From Promethearchaeati archaeon (GTDB taxonomy: Archaea; Asgardarchaeota; Heimdallarchaeia; Heimdallarchaeales; Heimdallarchaeaceae), in NCBI GenBank assembly GCA_013166775.1, contig JABLTJ010000017.1:1-64000 (forward strand): 64,000 nt of DNA. The letters run 5' to 3'. Shown here piece by piece: positions 35,217-44,130 of the stretch. How positions within the stretch are numbered: position 1 is the first letter of the stretch; each line of letters begins with the position of its first letter. A program made the position numbers and the translations under genes. The notes below the pieces were generated by a model. The model was not told the origin of the DNA. It was given only the letters and a program-made list of their open reading frames with translations, and made no database searches.

Positions 35217-36236
35217 TTATGTCTCTCTAAGTAATCTCATTAGAACTCTTGGGATTTGTTTGTAGCTAGATACTTCGGAATATTTTCCTTTACCTAATCT
35301 TGCTAAATCTTTGCAAACTCTTCTCCCCCAATCATGTTTACTTGGTAACGAAATTACATGAAGCTTGGGGAAATATCTCAGATATGGTCTAGGATCTCCG
35401 CCTCTATTGAATGCCCCATCAGTTATTAAGATACCAAATTTATTTCTTCGCTTAATTTTATCAAGCTCTAAACCTGCAAATCTTAAACCTTCAGATATAT
35501 TTGTATATCCTGCACTTTCGCTTTCCAAAATTCTGTTTACTAACTCATCAGTCTTGATACGTTCCTTTATTCTTTTTATTGTATAGGCTTTTGTATTGAA
35601 GATTACTACACTGAAGTTATCTCTTGCTAGATTGTAAGCCATAACTGCAACAGTTAACGCAGCAGTTGTAAACCTTTCACCATACAATGAACCTGATGTG
35701 TCAAAAATCAATACTGCGGTTTTTGTTCTCTCTTTTCTTTCAAGACTAACTATATCTTCTGTATTCAATATTCTACTTCTGTTTTGGAGAAATCGTTCCA
35801 GTGTTTCATCAATATCAAATTCATCTAAACCTGGTTCATATTCAGTTTGTTCAAATACTTCTCCTCGAATACCTTGACTTGTAATTCCAAAAGCAGTTGA
35901 AAGGATAACTTGTCTTGCTAGTCTACGAAACACTGGTTTCATTCTATCATCAAGTGCTGTTCTCAACATAAAAAACAATTCTGGAGCACTACTATCTCCT
36001 CTAGATGCTCGCCTGGAGATTAATGTATAGCCTTTCTTTGAGTCTAGTGCTTCTGCAACAGCAAATTTATTTGAAATGGCCAAACCCTGAATAGCTGGCA
36101 TATTATCTACATCTAAAGCAAGTTCTGTTTGTTTTTTAATTTCATAATAACTCATACCCTCTGATAAGCTAGCATAGACAGATGGCTTCCTTTTACCTGA
36201 GACAATTTCAGCTTCCAACAATCTATTTTTATCCAT
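35217..36236 (-). CDS. VWA-domain protein, partner of the MoxR-type ATPase
   Basis: The C-terminal half is a von Willebrand A domain with a MIDAS motif DTSGS near residue 178, a distal Thr (AGYTNISEG) and GILITDGAF. The N-terminal part is helical and not recognised. MoxR/VWA pairs act as metal-chelatase-like or chaperone systems. It lies between the AAA+ gene and the PAPS-reductase-like gene; its stop codon overlaps the leader of the latter, which implies one operon and a shared role. Confidence 0.85.
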   Translation of the reverse strand: MDKNRLLEAEIVSGKRKPSVYASLSEGMSYYEIKKQTELALDVDNMPAIQGLAISNKFAVAEALDSKKGYTLISRRASRGDSSAPELFFMLRTALDDRMKPVFRRLARQVILSTAFGITSQGIRGEVFEQTEYEPGLDEFDIDETLERFLQNRSRILNTEDIVSLERKERTKTAVLIFDTSGSLYGERFTTAALTVAVMAYNLARDNFSVVIFNTKAYTIKRIKERIKTDELVNRILESESAGYTNISEGLRFAGLELDKIKRRNKFGILITDGAFNRGGDPRPYLRYFPKLHVISLPSKHDWGRRVCKDLARLGKGKYSEVSSYKQIPRVLMRLLRET

Positions 36237-36298
36237 TTTCCCTCGAAAGACAAAAGGACGCTGTAGCTCCTCTTTATACAGATCTCCACTTCCCTCAT

Positions 36299-37180
36299 CT
36301 AGAAAAAATCTGTATCTTTGAATGTACTGACAACGATGGATTTAATAACATCTTCTATTAGGCTTTCAACACCGTCTTCTAATTCGACCTTTGTTGCCAA
36401 AGCCATTATTGAACCATCAATCCATGATTCCATGTCATTGACTTCTAGAAAACGAACGATAGCTGCTAAATCAATGGCTCCTCTAATAGAAGATCCTCTT
36501 CTTAAATCAGGCCAATCTCTGGTTTGTCTGATTATTTTTACAGCCATTTTAACAATCTTCTCGTCTTTAATTCCAGTTCTAACACTAACAATATTCTGTT
36601 CCTCTTCTTCAGATTGATATTGTAATCTTATCCAGACAAATCTGTCTCTTAGAGCTTCACTTAATGGTGTTGTTGCTACAAGTTCTGCTGGATTCATTGC
36701 ACTTATTATAAAAAATCCCTCTTTTGCACTAACATCTCCAAGTTTTGGGATGATAATTGTTCCCTCGTCCATTGCCCCTAATAAAACATTTTGAGTGCCT
36801 TCTGGCATTCTGTTTAACTCATTTAAAAAGAGTATAGCACCCTGTTGCATTGCTTTAGTTAGGGGTCCAGTAACAAATGAATCCCATGAATAGCCTTTTT
36901 CAATCACCATGGGTGGATCAAAATGACCAACTAATTTTGCAGAACTATACCTCTCGTCTCCATCTACTCTCTCAAGATCCTGAGTAAAGTAGGAAGCAAT
37001 TGCATGAGCAAGGGTTGTTTTACCCACACCCACATCTCCTTCTAGAAGAATGTGTCTATTTGCTAATTTGGCAGCTAAAGCTTTTCTTAACTCTCCATCT
37101 CTTCCAACAATATTATATTGCTCTTGAATCTCTTTAATCATCTCGGCGATGGTCTTATCTTGCATTACGACGCCTTTCAT
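36299..37180 (-). CDS. MoxR-type AAA+ ATPase
   Basis: Walker A EGDVGVGKTTL, Walker B ILFLNELNRMP with the MoxR-typical NELNR, sensor I ISAMNP, arginine finger ALRDRF. About 290 residues, as usual. It probably remodels a protein or inserts a metal together with the VWA protein downstream. The first Met follows AGGAAAG; a second in-frame ATG at 37165 follows AAAGGCG. Confidence 0.9.
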   Translation of the reverse strand: MKGVVMQDKTIAEMIKEIQEQYNIVGRDGELRKALAAKLANRHILLEGDVGVGKTTLAHAIASYFTQDLERVDGDERYSSAKLVGHFDPPMVIEKGYSWDSFVTGPLTKAMQQGAILFLNELNRMPEGTQNVLLGAMDEGTIIIPKLGDVSAKEGFFIISAMNPAELVATTPLSEALRDRFVWIRLQYQSEEEEQNIVSVRTGIKDEKIVKMAVKIIRQTRDWPDLRRGSSIRGAIDLAAIVRFLEVNDMESWIDGSIMALATKVELEDGVESLIEDVIKSIVVSTFKDTDFF

Positions 37181-37384
37181 TCGAATATCTTTCCTCTTAA
37201 TAGTTTATACACGCATTATAACAATAATCGTTTTTTACGATTTTTTAAATACTTTTAGATAATTGCGTAGTGCTCATTTTACGTAATTTCTGTTCTTCTT
37301 CTTCTTCTTATACTACGTAGTACAAATCAAGTACACAACTTTCTATTTTTTTGTTTAAAAGAGTACGTTTTTAACAAAAATCAT

Positions 37385-37987
37385 TTATCTTCTCCTAGTT
37401 ATTAAAATTGCAGATTTTACATTTTTACTATAATTTTTGTCTTTCAAAAATGTTTGATTTTTAGAGGTAAAATCTTCCTTTACTACTTCAAGAACAATTT
37501 TTTCACGAAAGATTTCCTCTATTCGTTTGACTATTTCTTCTCTTATGACTCCTCCCCCTTCACCTACTTTTATTATGAAATCATTTGTTTCAACATTGAA
37601 AAAAACCTTTATCACTTCTTTAACTGAGTCTACAGCTGAAAAGAACTCAGCGGTACCTAATATCAAATCATTATTTGCTAAAACAGCAAAACCTATGGTT
37701 TTTCCCGGATCTATTCCAATTACAACTCTTTCAAACATTTTTTTATCGTTTTTAAGAAGAAAAAGATTCGAGTAGAGATAATAAAGATTAAACGCTTTGG
37801 GAACAAATACCTTCCTCTCTGCAAATACTTGTTTTTCCGTTTCAGTTGTGATTATAATATCTGTATTAGGAGGTATTGAATCTCTAGGCAAAATGTGATT
37901 AGTTTTAATTTCTTTTACATCAGATAAAACTTCATTAAGAGTATACAAAAACCTCAAATTCTTAGTTGCAATTGTTATACTAATCAC
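37385..37987 (-). CDS. RuvC/RNase H-fold protein (200 aa)
   Basis: The central VVIGIDPGKTIGFAVL is the first strand and catalytic Asp of an RNase H/RuvC fold; E in the GEGGGVIREE region may be a second acidic residue. The N-terminal 85 residues are a separate small domain with no recognised motif. It may be a structure-specific nuclease. Divergent from the PolD large subunit gene, with 137 bases between. Confidence 0.6.
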   Translation of the reverse strand: MISITIATKNLRFLYTLNEVLSDVKEIKTNHILPRDSIPPNTDIIITTETEKQVFAERKVFVPKAFNLYYLYSNLFLLKNDKKMFERVVIGIDPGKTIGFAVLANNDLILGTAEFFSAVDSVKEVIKVFFNVETNDFIIKVGEGGGVIREEIVKRIEEIFREKIVLEVVKEDFTSKNQTFLKDKNYSKNVKSAILITRRR

Positions 37988-38124
37988 ATTTAAACATTAA
38001 ATAAAGATTAAAAAAGCTTTATCCATGCATACAAGAAAACCCAATCAGTTACAATATAACGTAAAAACTGTATATGAAATCATGTGAAGATTATCTGTAA
38101 AATTAAATCCTAAAGATAAGGTAG

Positions 38125-41100
38125 GTGAAAAAAATAAGCCAGAATGGAAATCTATCTGTTGGTATGATGGCATATTTCAAGGATATAAATGAAAGTTTAC
38201 AGGAAATCTATACTGTAGCTTCACAAGCTAGAGAAAAAGGTCTTGATCCGTCTTTAGAGGTTGAAATTCCAATAGCAAAGGATATTGCTGATAGGGTTGA
38301 AGGTTTAATAGGTCCAGAAGGGATAGGAAAAAAGATCAGAGAACTTGAACAAAGTGGTCTTTCTCGAGAAGCTGTTGCTTTTCAAATTGCTGAGGAAATA
38401 TGTTCAGGAAAATTCATACAAGGTGATAAAGAACAATTAGCTGAACAGGCTTTACGTACATCACTCGCAGTTATTACAGAAAGTATAACCGCTGCCCCAT
38501 TGGAAGGGATAGCAAAAGTAAAAATAAAGAAAAACGACGACAATTCCGATTATTTAGCTGTATATTACGCTGGACCAATACGTTCCGCTGGTGGAACTGC
38601 GGCAGGGATGAGTGTTCTGTTAGCAGACTATATTCGAAAGAAATTATCAATAGAAAAATATCAGCCATCCCAAAGAGAGGTTGAAAGATATATTGAGGAG
38701 CTTGAACTATATAATAGAGTTAGTCATTTACAGCTTCCAACAACTAAAGATGAACAAAGATTTGCAGCTCAAAACATACCAATTGAAATAACGGGGGAGC
38801 CAACAGACAAAGTTGAAGTAACTGGAAATCGTGATTTAAGAAGGGTTGAAACAAACAGGCTTAGGGGAGGAGCTTGTTTAGTTTTTAACGATGGATTGGT
38901 AGGTAGAACAAAAAAACTCCAAAGACGTATTATTGAAAATAATTTGGAGGGGTGGTCATGGTTTGAAGAGTTGATTGAACTTCACGAAAAAACTGATGTG
39001 TCTGCAGATAACGAAATAAGTGAAGGTTATGATATAAACGATGAGGTAGAATTAGACGCAGAAGTTAATGAAGACGAAGTTTCAGCTGATATGGGTTATA
39101 TAAAAGATGTAATTGGGGGAAGACCAGTATTTGCTCATCCATCAGTAAAGGGTGGTTTCAGAATAAGATACGGTCGTTCTCGAACAACTGGTCTTGCAGG
39201 TATGGGTATTCATCCTGCTTTAATGGGGGTTGTTAATGACTTCTTAGCTTGTGGAACTCACGTGAGAACTGAAAGACCTGGTAAAGGGGCAATAGTAATG
39301 CCCGTAGATACTATACATCCTCCTATTGTGAAATTAAAGAATGGTGATGTAATTAAAGTTCATAGCTATGACCAAGCAAAGAAACTCCAAGATAGCATAG
39401 AAGAAGTATTATTTTTAGGTGACATGCTGTATGGAGTAGGAGAATTCAATCAAAATAATTGTGATTTAATTCCAGCTGGCTATTGCGAAGAATGGTGGGC
39501 TCAAGAACTGGAAGAAGCGTTTGCTAGTCTTTCTTCTGAAGTGGAAAGCAATTTGAAAACGGAATCTAAAAAACGAATTATATCATTTATTGATGATCCT
39601 TATAACACAATACCAACTCCGGATGAAGCGATCAAGGTATCTCAAATATTTGATATTCCTTTACATCCTGAATATACATACCACTGGACAAGTATTTCCG
39701 TGAATGAATATGAACTTTTAAGGAAACATATTACGGAAAAAGGATCCTTTGAAAATCAAACGTTAAAAATACCCAATGAGGCAAGTATAAAGGAAATTTT
39801 GGAAACTTTATGTGTTTTTCATGAGATTAAAGATGGTTTTATTAATTTTGAAAAACATGGTTCCACTCTTAGTTATTCTTTAGGGATTCGCAATGAAATT
39901 CTTTTACCAATTAATAACAAAAAGGAAAAGATTCTGGATGTAATAAATTCATTTGATGATCTGAAAGTTAGAGATAAGTGCCCAATCTACACCGGTGGTA
40001 GAATGGGAAGGCCAGAAAAAGCCAAAGATAGACGCATGAGACCACCAGTTCATATGTTGTTTCCAATAGAAGAAGCGGGAGGTCGTTTAAGAGATCTCTT
40101 AACTGCATCTAAACAAAATAAAATTAGCATTGAATTATCACGACGAAAATGCCCCGTTTGTGGAGAATATACTCACAAAGTTCTATGTACTAAATGTAAT
40201 AAACCTACTTCCATAGTGAGATATTGCCAAAATTGTAATGTTCAAATAGATAAAGAAAAATGTCCAACTTGTGGAAGGGACACAAATGGTTATAGTCGCG
40301 TTAATTACCCACTTGAATCAAGAGTAAGGGAAATAAGACATAATCTAGGAGGGCCATTACCTCAGAAAGTGAAAGCTGTAAAAAAACTTATGAATAAAAA
40401 TAAAGCTCCAGAATTACTTGAAAAAGGGTTTTTAAGAGCTAAACATGATGTTTTTGTATATAGAGACGGAACCATCCGTTTTGATGCAACAGATGCTATT
40501 TTAACACACTTCAAATCAAAAGAGATAGGTGTTTCTATTCAACAATTACACAGTATTGGATATACAAGCGATATGTTCGGAAATCCTTTGGAAAAAGATG
40601 ATCAAATAATAGAGTTAAAAATCCAAGATGTGATACTAAACATTGATGGTGGAAATCATCTAGTAAAAATTGCGAATTTTATTGATGAGCTTCTCGAAAA
40701 AGTGTATAAATTGCCAAAATATTATAATGCTAAAAAACCAACAGATTTGATTGGTAGCATTATAATTGGTCTTGCTCCCCATACTTCTGCAGGAATTGTA
40801 GGACGAATTATAGGTTTCACAAAAGCTAAAGTAAATTTTGCTCATCCATATTGGCATGCAGCTAAACGTAGAAACTGTGATGGTGATGAAGATTCAGTTT
40901 TGCTTGGCCTTGATGCATTTCTCAACTTTTCAAAGAATTATCTTCCTAAAATTCGAGGAGGGCAAATGGATGCACCACTAATTTTAGTGTCAAATCTAAA
41001 TCCTCACGAAGTTGATGATGAATCTCATAATGTTGATACGTGCTCAAAATATCCATTGTCCTTCTATGAAGCTACTCAATCGAAAGCACCACCCAAATCT

Positions 41101-41688
41101 GTTATTACATTAATAGATATGATAAGCAACAGATTAAATGATGAAAGTGCTTATGAGGGTTTTCTGTATTCTCATGAAACATCTAAAATCTTTGATGGTC
41201 CTGAATCAACGACTTACAAGAATCTGAATAAAATGCAAGAAAAAGTAGATGCACAACTTAGCGTTGCAAGCTTAATTAAAGCAGTTGACGTTCAAGATGT
41301 TGCAACGAGAATCGTTGTAAACCATTTCATTCCAGATCTTATTGGGAATCTAAGAAGATTTGGTTCCCAGAAAATTCGCTGCACTAAGTGTAATAGAACT
41401 TATAGAAGGATACCTTTGGCTGGTGTCTGTCCAAATTGTAACATGCCTAATTTAAACTTAACAGTATTTGAAAAATCAGTAACCAAATATTTCAAAATGG
41501 CTGAAAATTTAATTAATAAGTACCATCTTTCAGAATATTTGAAGAATAGATTAGCAATAATAAAACATAACTTTGACTCATTGTTTGAGGGTATTGAAAT
41601 CGCAGAATCTGATTATACTAAAACTAAACCTCCAGAAATGGTGAAATTATCAGATTTCTTTATGAAACACAATTCGGAAAAGAGCTAA
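38125..41688 (+). CDS. polC: DNA polymerase D large subunit DP2
   Basis: Catalytic subunit of the replicative archaeal polymerase. KRRNCDGDEDSVLLGLDAFL with following RGGQMDAPL is the invariant active-site region; YYAGPIRSAGGTAAGMSVL is the N-terminal signature. Zinc clusters occur near CPVCGEYTHK, CTKCNKP, CQNCN and CPTCG, and again near CTKCNRTYRR. Its 1187 residues are continuous with no intein. The start could be GTG 38125 or ATG 38164/38167 (MAYFKDINES). DP1 lies 6 kb downstream. Confidence 0.96.
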   Translation: MKKISQNGNLSVGMMAYFKDINESLQEIYTVASQAREKGLDPSLEVEIPIAKDIADRVEGLIGPEGIGKKIRELEQSGLSREAVAFQIAEEICSGKFIQGDKEQLAEQALRTSLAVITESITAAPLEGIAKVKIKKNDDNSDYLAVYYAGPIRSAGGTAAGMSVLLADYIRKKLSIEKYQPSQREVERYIEELELYNRVSHLQLPTTKDEQRFAAQNIPIEITGEPTDKVEVTGNRDLRRVETNRLRGGACLVFNDGLVGRTKKLQRRIIENNLEGWSWFEELIELHEKTDVSADNEISEGYDINDEVELDAEVNEDEVSADMGYIKDVIGGRPVFAHPSVKGGFRIRYGRSRTTGLAGMGIHPALMGVVNDFLACGTHVRTERPGKGAIVMPVDTIHPPIVKLKNGDVIKVHSYDQAKKLQDSIEEVLFLGDMLYGVGEFNQNNCDLIPAGYCEEWWAQELEEAFASLSSEVESNLKTESKKRIISFIDDPYNTIPTPDEAIKVSQIFDIPLHPEYTYHWTSISVNEYELLRKHITEKGSFENQTLKIPNEASIKEILETLCVFHEIKDGFINFEKHGSTLSYSLGIRNEILLPINNKKEKILDVINSFDDLKVRDKCPIYTGGRMGRPEKAKDRRMRPPVHMLFPIEEAGGRLRDLLTASKQNKISIELSRRKCPVCGEYTHKVLCTKCNKPTSIVRYCQNCNVQIDKEKCPTCGRDTNGYSRVNYPLESRVREIRHNLGGPLPQKVKAVKKLMNKNKAPELLEKGFLRAKHDVFVYRDGTIRFDATDAILTHFKSKEIGVSIQQLHSIGYTSDMFGNPLEKDDQIIELKIQDVILNIDGGNHLVKIANFIDELLEKVYKLPKYYNAKKPTDLIGSIIIGLAPHTSAGIVGRIIGFTKAKVNFAHPYWHAAKRRNCDGDEDSVLLGLDAFLNFSKNYLPKIRGGQMDAPLILVSNLNPHEVDDESHNVDTCSKYPLSFYEATQSKAPPKSVITLIDMISNRLNDESAYEGFLYSHETSKIFDGPESTTYKNLNKMQEKVDAQLSVASLIKAVDVQDVATRIVVNHFIPDLIGNLRRFGSQKIRCTKCNRTYRRIPLAGVCPNCNMPNLNLTVFEKSVTKYFKMAENLINKYHLSEYLKNRLAIIKHNFDSLFEGIEIAESDYTKTKPPEMVKLSDFFMKHNSEKS

Positions 41689-41753
41689 TTATGAAGAAAT
41701 TCTACCAAACGAATCATTTTTAATTGTTTGAGGTTTTTTCAACTTGAAACATA

Positions 41754-42545
41754 ATGGGGAAGAAGGTAAACGATGATAATTCTATTTTGATGAGAGCCTT
41801 ATTAAATCCAAAAGGTAAGAATAAATACATTTACTCACTCATTTCATTTACTTTTGTTGTGCTATTAACAGTACTACTTTACTTGGTTCCTGACTACTAT
41901 TTTCTTGAAAAAATTACCAACAATACCGTTTTTGAAATACTTCAAATCTATAAATATGATGTTGTTTTCGATGGTTTTTACAGTGATAAAGATCCAGAGG
42001 GCACTTTCATAGTTGCAATAGTAAATATTCTGACTGGACTAGATGGACATAATGCTTTAACCCCTGTAATCAAATCAATAACTGCTTCACGAAGATTTGC
42101 TGTAGTGAGAGCATGTACTGGCATGCAAGCTGGTGCTCTTCTCATGGCTTTAATAATTGTTACTCCAGCAGATTTCTGGAACAAAGTGAAAGCTACTATA
42201 TATGCACTAATAGCATTAATTATTGGGAATTTCCTGAGGATTGCATTAGTTATAGGAATGACGGTGACTTTGCAAGTTACTTATGGTACTGGCCATGATC
42301 CTGCTTGGATGTGGGCACATGATGTTTTAGGAAAACCAATAGGTTTCTTTGGAACAATCTTTTTCGCACTTATAATTGAGAAGCAAGGCGTTCCTATCTT
42401 AAATACAGTCAGTATTTGGATTGACTCATTATTCGATTTATTCGGATTTATAGCTGTAAAACTTGGTCTTAATAAAAAACAGAAGAGTGAAACACCTGAA
42501 GAAAAGGCGCCTAAGAACATAGAAAACGAAAAGCCTCCGCCTTAA
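41754..42545 (+). CDS. Archaeosortase-family membrane protease/transpeptidase
   Basis: About six hydrophobic helices with the exosortase/archaeosortase triad in order: Cys in VRACTGMQAGALLM, Arg in IGNFLRIALVIG, His in WAHDVLGKPIG. The C-terminus is charged and Pro-rich. Family members cleave a C-terminal sorting signal and attach surface proteins to lipid. No protein in the window has an obvious sorting motif, though the surface protein at 6125-7099 has the TM-plus-basic tail layout. Confidence 0.8.
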   Translation: MGKKVNDDNSILMRALLNPKGKNKYIYSLISFTFVVLLTVLLYLVPDYYFLEKITNNTVFEILQIYKYDVVFDGFYSDKDPEGTFIVAIVNILTGLDGHNALTPVIKSITASRRFAVVRACTGMQAGALLMALIIVTPADFWNKVKATIYALIALIIGNFLRIALVIGMTVTLQVTYGTGHDPAWMWAHDVLGKPIGFFGTIFFALIIEKQGVPILNTVSIWIDSLFDLFGFIAVKLGLNKKQKSETPEEKAPKNIENEKPPP

Positions 42546-42701
42546 TAACCCTTCTAATTCTTTATTTCAGTGGAAATTTTTTGTCTTATTTCTGTATTAT
42601 TCTAATACTTGGTTACTAAAAAAATAAACTGGATACTTTGATAACTTTTATTAAACGTAATTATATATATAACTCGAGCATAGTTAGAGTGTGAAGATAT
42701 A

Positions 42702-43583
42702 ATGAGATATCTAGAAGTCCAAGAGGACGGATCTTTGGTTGAAGCACAAGAATTAGATCTTATTGCGGAAAAAGTTCTAATTATTGTAGATGAAGATGAA
42801 AAAAGAATGTGGCTATGGAAAGGATCAAGCTGTCCAATAAGAAAAAAATTCATTGGAAGTAGAGCTCTTTCAGATTTGAGAAAAAAAGAATATGGATTTG
42901 CTTACATTCCACAAACTTGTGATCAGAATGATGAAACTGCAGAATTTGTTGCTATGGTGAAAAAAATCGGTAAATCAAGTCTAGTTGCAGATAATGTAGT
43001 TCAAAGAGCTGAAGAAATTATAGAGAGACAAAGAAAAATAAATGTGTTTGAAGAAGCTTCTAAAGCTGAAGAATCTACTCAAACTGTTGCTGTTTCAGAT
43101 GATGAAACAAGACTTAAAGATCGACCTGCACAGGTTTCTTCTTCGCAATTACCTACTCATATGGCTAAAATGGGAGCCCCAGGTAATCGTCCAATGCCAA
43201 CTATCCTATCTGCATTGGAATCAGATTCCATGGAAATCAAAAAACCTGAACCTTCAGTTGAAATTAAGGACAATTTACTAGAAAAATCATTTGAGGTTCT
43301 AAGGGATTTGGGTGCTCCAAAAGGTTTCTTCAGAGATCTAGTTATAATTGGTAACAAGGTGTTTACTGAAACCTACAAAGGAGCCTTTGAAGAATTAGAT
43401 GAACCACCTGAGGGAATTTTCTTTTCAAGTTCCCATGTTCCTAGAATGATTTGTGAAAATGGTTTTGTTAGAGCTATCGAATTTCTAAAACCAGAAGAGG
43501 GCGCTGAATTAAGCGAAGAAGATGAACAGTTATCACAAGATATAGAAGACTTGTTAGCGATGTTTGAAATTGAAGTGGGATAA
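42702..43583 (+). CDS. Gelsolin-like domain protein (293 aa)
   Basis: Residues 25-90 read like one gelsolin/villin repeat: VLIIVDEDEKRMWLWKGSSC, then RKKFIGSRALSDLRKKEYGF. The pattern of a hydrophobic strand, W-x-W-x-G and K-rich helix is the core of that fold. The middle is a flexible Ser/Pro/Glu-rich linker; the last 90 residues are a second folded region with an acidic tail. Asgard archaea use gelsolin-like proteins with their actins, so an actin-regulating role is possible but inferred. TATA-like TATATATA precedes it. Confidence 0.45.
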   Translation: MRYLEVQEDGSLVEAQELDLIAEKVLIIVDEDEKRMWLWKGSSCPIRKKFIGSRALSDLRKKEYGFAYIPQTCDQNDETAEFVAMVKKIGKSSLVADNVVQRAEEIIERQRKINVFEEASKAEESTQTVAVSDDETRLKDRPAQVSSSQLPTHMAKMGAPGNRPMPTILSALESDSMEIKKPEPSVEIKDNLLEKSFEVLRDLGAPKGFFRDLVIIGNKVFTETYKGAFEELDEPPEGIFFSSSHVPRMICENGFVRAIEFLKPEEGAELSEEDEQLSQDIEDLLAMFEIEVG

Positions 43584-43625
43584 TTAAATTTCCTACCCAC
43601 ATATTTATTTTTTACAGGTGATTAT

Positions 43626-43907
43626 TTGCAATTTCATAAAATTACAATTCTTCTTCATCCATCTATTTCATCAAGAGTTCATACTCTTGTCGGAGAAGTG
43701 AACGAAGAGACAACTATTTTGAAAGGCTTACTCTCTATATTATCAAAAGAAGAAGATATATTTAAGACACTGATTTCTGGAGATAACATTAGATATGGAT
43801 ATTTGATTCTTTCAGATAAAGTGGAGCTAAGGACTACAAAAAAAATAAACACAAAAATAAGCACTGATATGCAAATCAGAATAATACCCATATCTCATGG
43901 CGGTTAA
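43626..43907 (+). CDS. Ubiquitin/MoaD-like beta-grasp protein ending in Gly-Gly (93 aa)
   Basis: KITILLHPSI, a helix (TILKGLLSILSKEED), and MQIRIIPISHGG with a C-terminal GG have the order of MoaD/ThiS/SAMP beta-grasp proteins. The terminal GG is the hallmark of a sulfur carrier or protein modifier activated by an E1-like enzyme. It begins with TTG after AGGTGATTAT. No E1- or molybdopterin gene lies near. It could serve molybdopterin synthesis, tRNA thiolation or protein tagging. Confidence 0.7.
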   Translation: MQFHKITILLHPSISSRVHTLVGEVNEETTILKGLLSILSKEEDIFKTLISGDNIRYGYLILSDKVELRTTKKINTKISTDMQIRIIPISHGG

Positions 43908-43995
43908 CAACACCTTAGGTACTTGAAGGATGACATGAAAAACTACTTTAGATATATTTTTAACTAAATCACAGCTGAACATTTTGTTTAAGTTT

Positions 43996-44081
43996 GCCAG
44001 GATAGCCAAGCGGACAACGGCGCTGGTCTTGAAAATCAGTTCCTTTAAGGATCCCGGGTTCAAATCCCGGTCCTGGCTCCA
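43996..44081 (+). tRNA. tRNA-Ser (UGA)
   Basis: Acceptor GCCAGGA/TCCTGGC, D arm GCC/GGC, anticodon stem CTGGT/ATCAG with loop CTTGAAA (anticodon TGA), a long variable arm (TTCCTTTAAGGATC) as in class II tRNAs, T arm CCGGG/CCCGG, and encoded CCA. The base before CCA is T; serine tRNAs usually have G there. No intron. Confidence 0.95.
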
Positions 44082-44130
44082 TTCAACACGTTTCCTTATT
44101 AAAGAAGGAAAACAATCAAGAGGCGATAAA

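Noticed and set aside
37311..37322. Palindrome TACTACGTAGTA
   Set aside because: A single perfect 12-bp palindrome in AT-rich intergenic DNA, with no second copy near; too little to call an operator.
43984..44130. Topoisomerase I start upstream of 44131
   Set aside because: This stretch is the tRNA-Ser gene; TTG 44131 has a suitable ribosome site and gives the family N-terminus.
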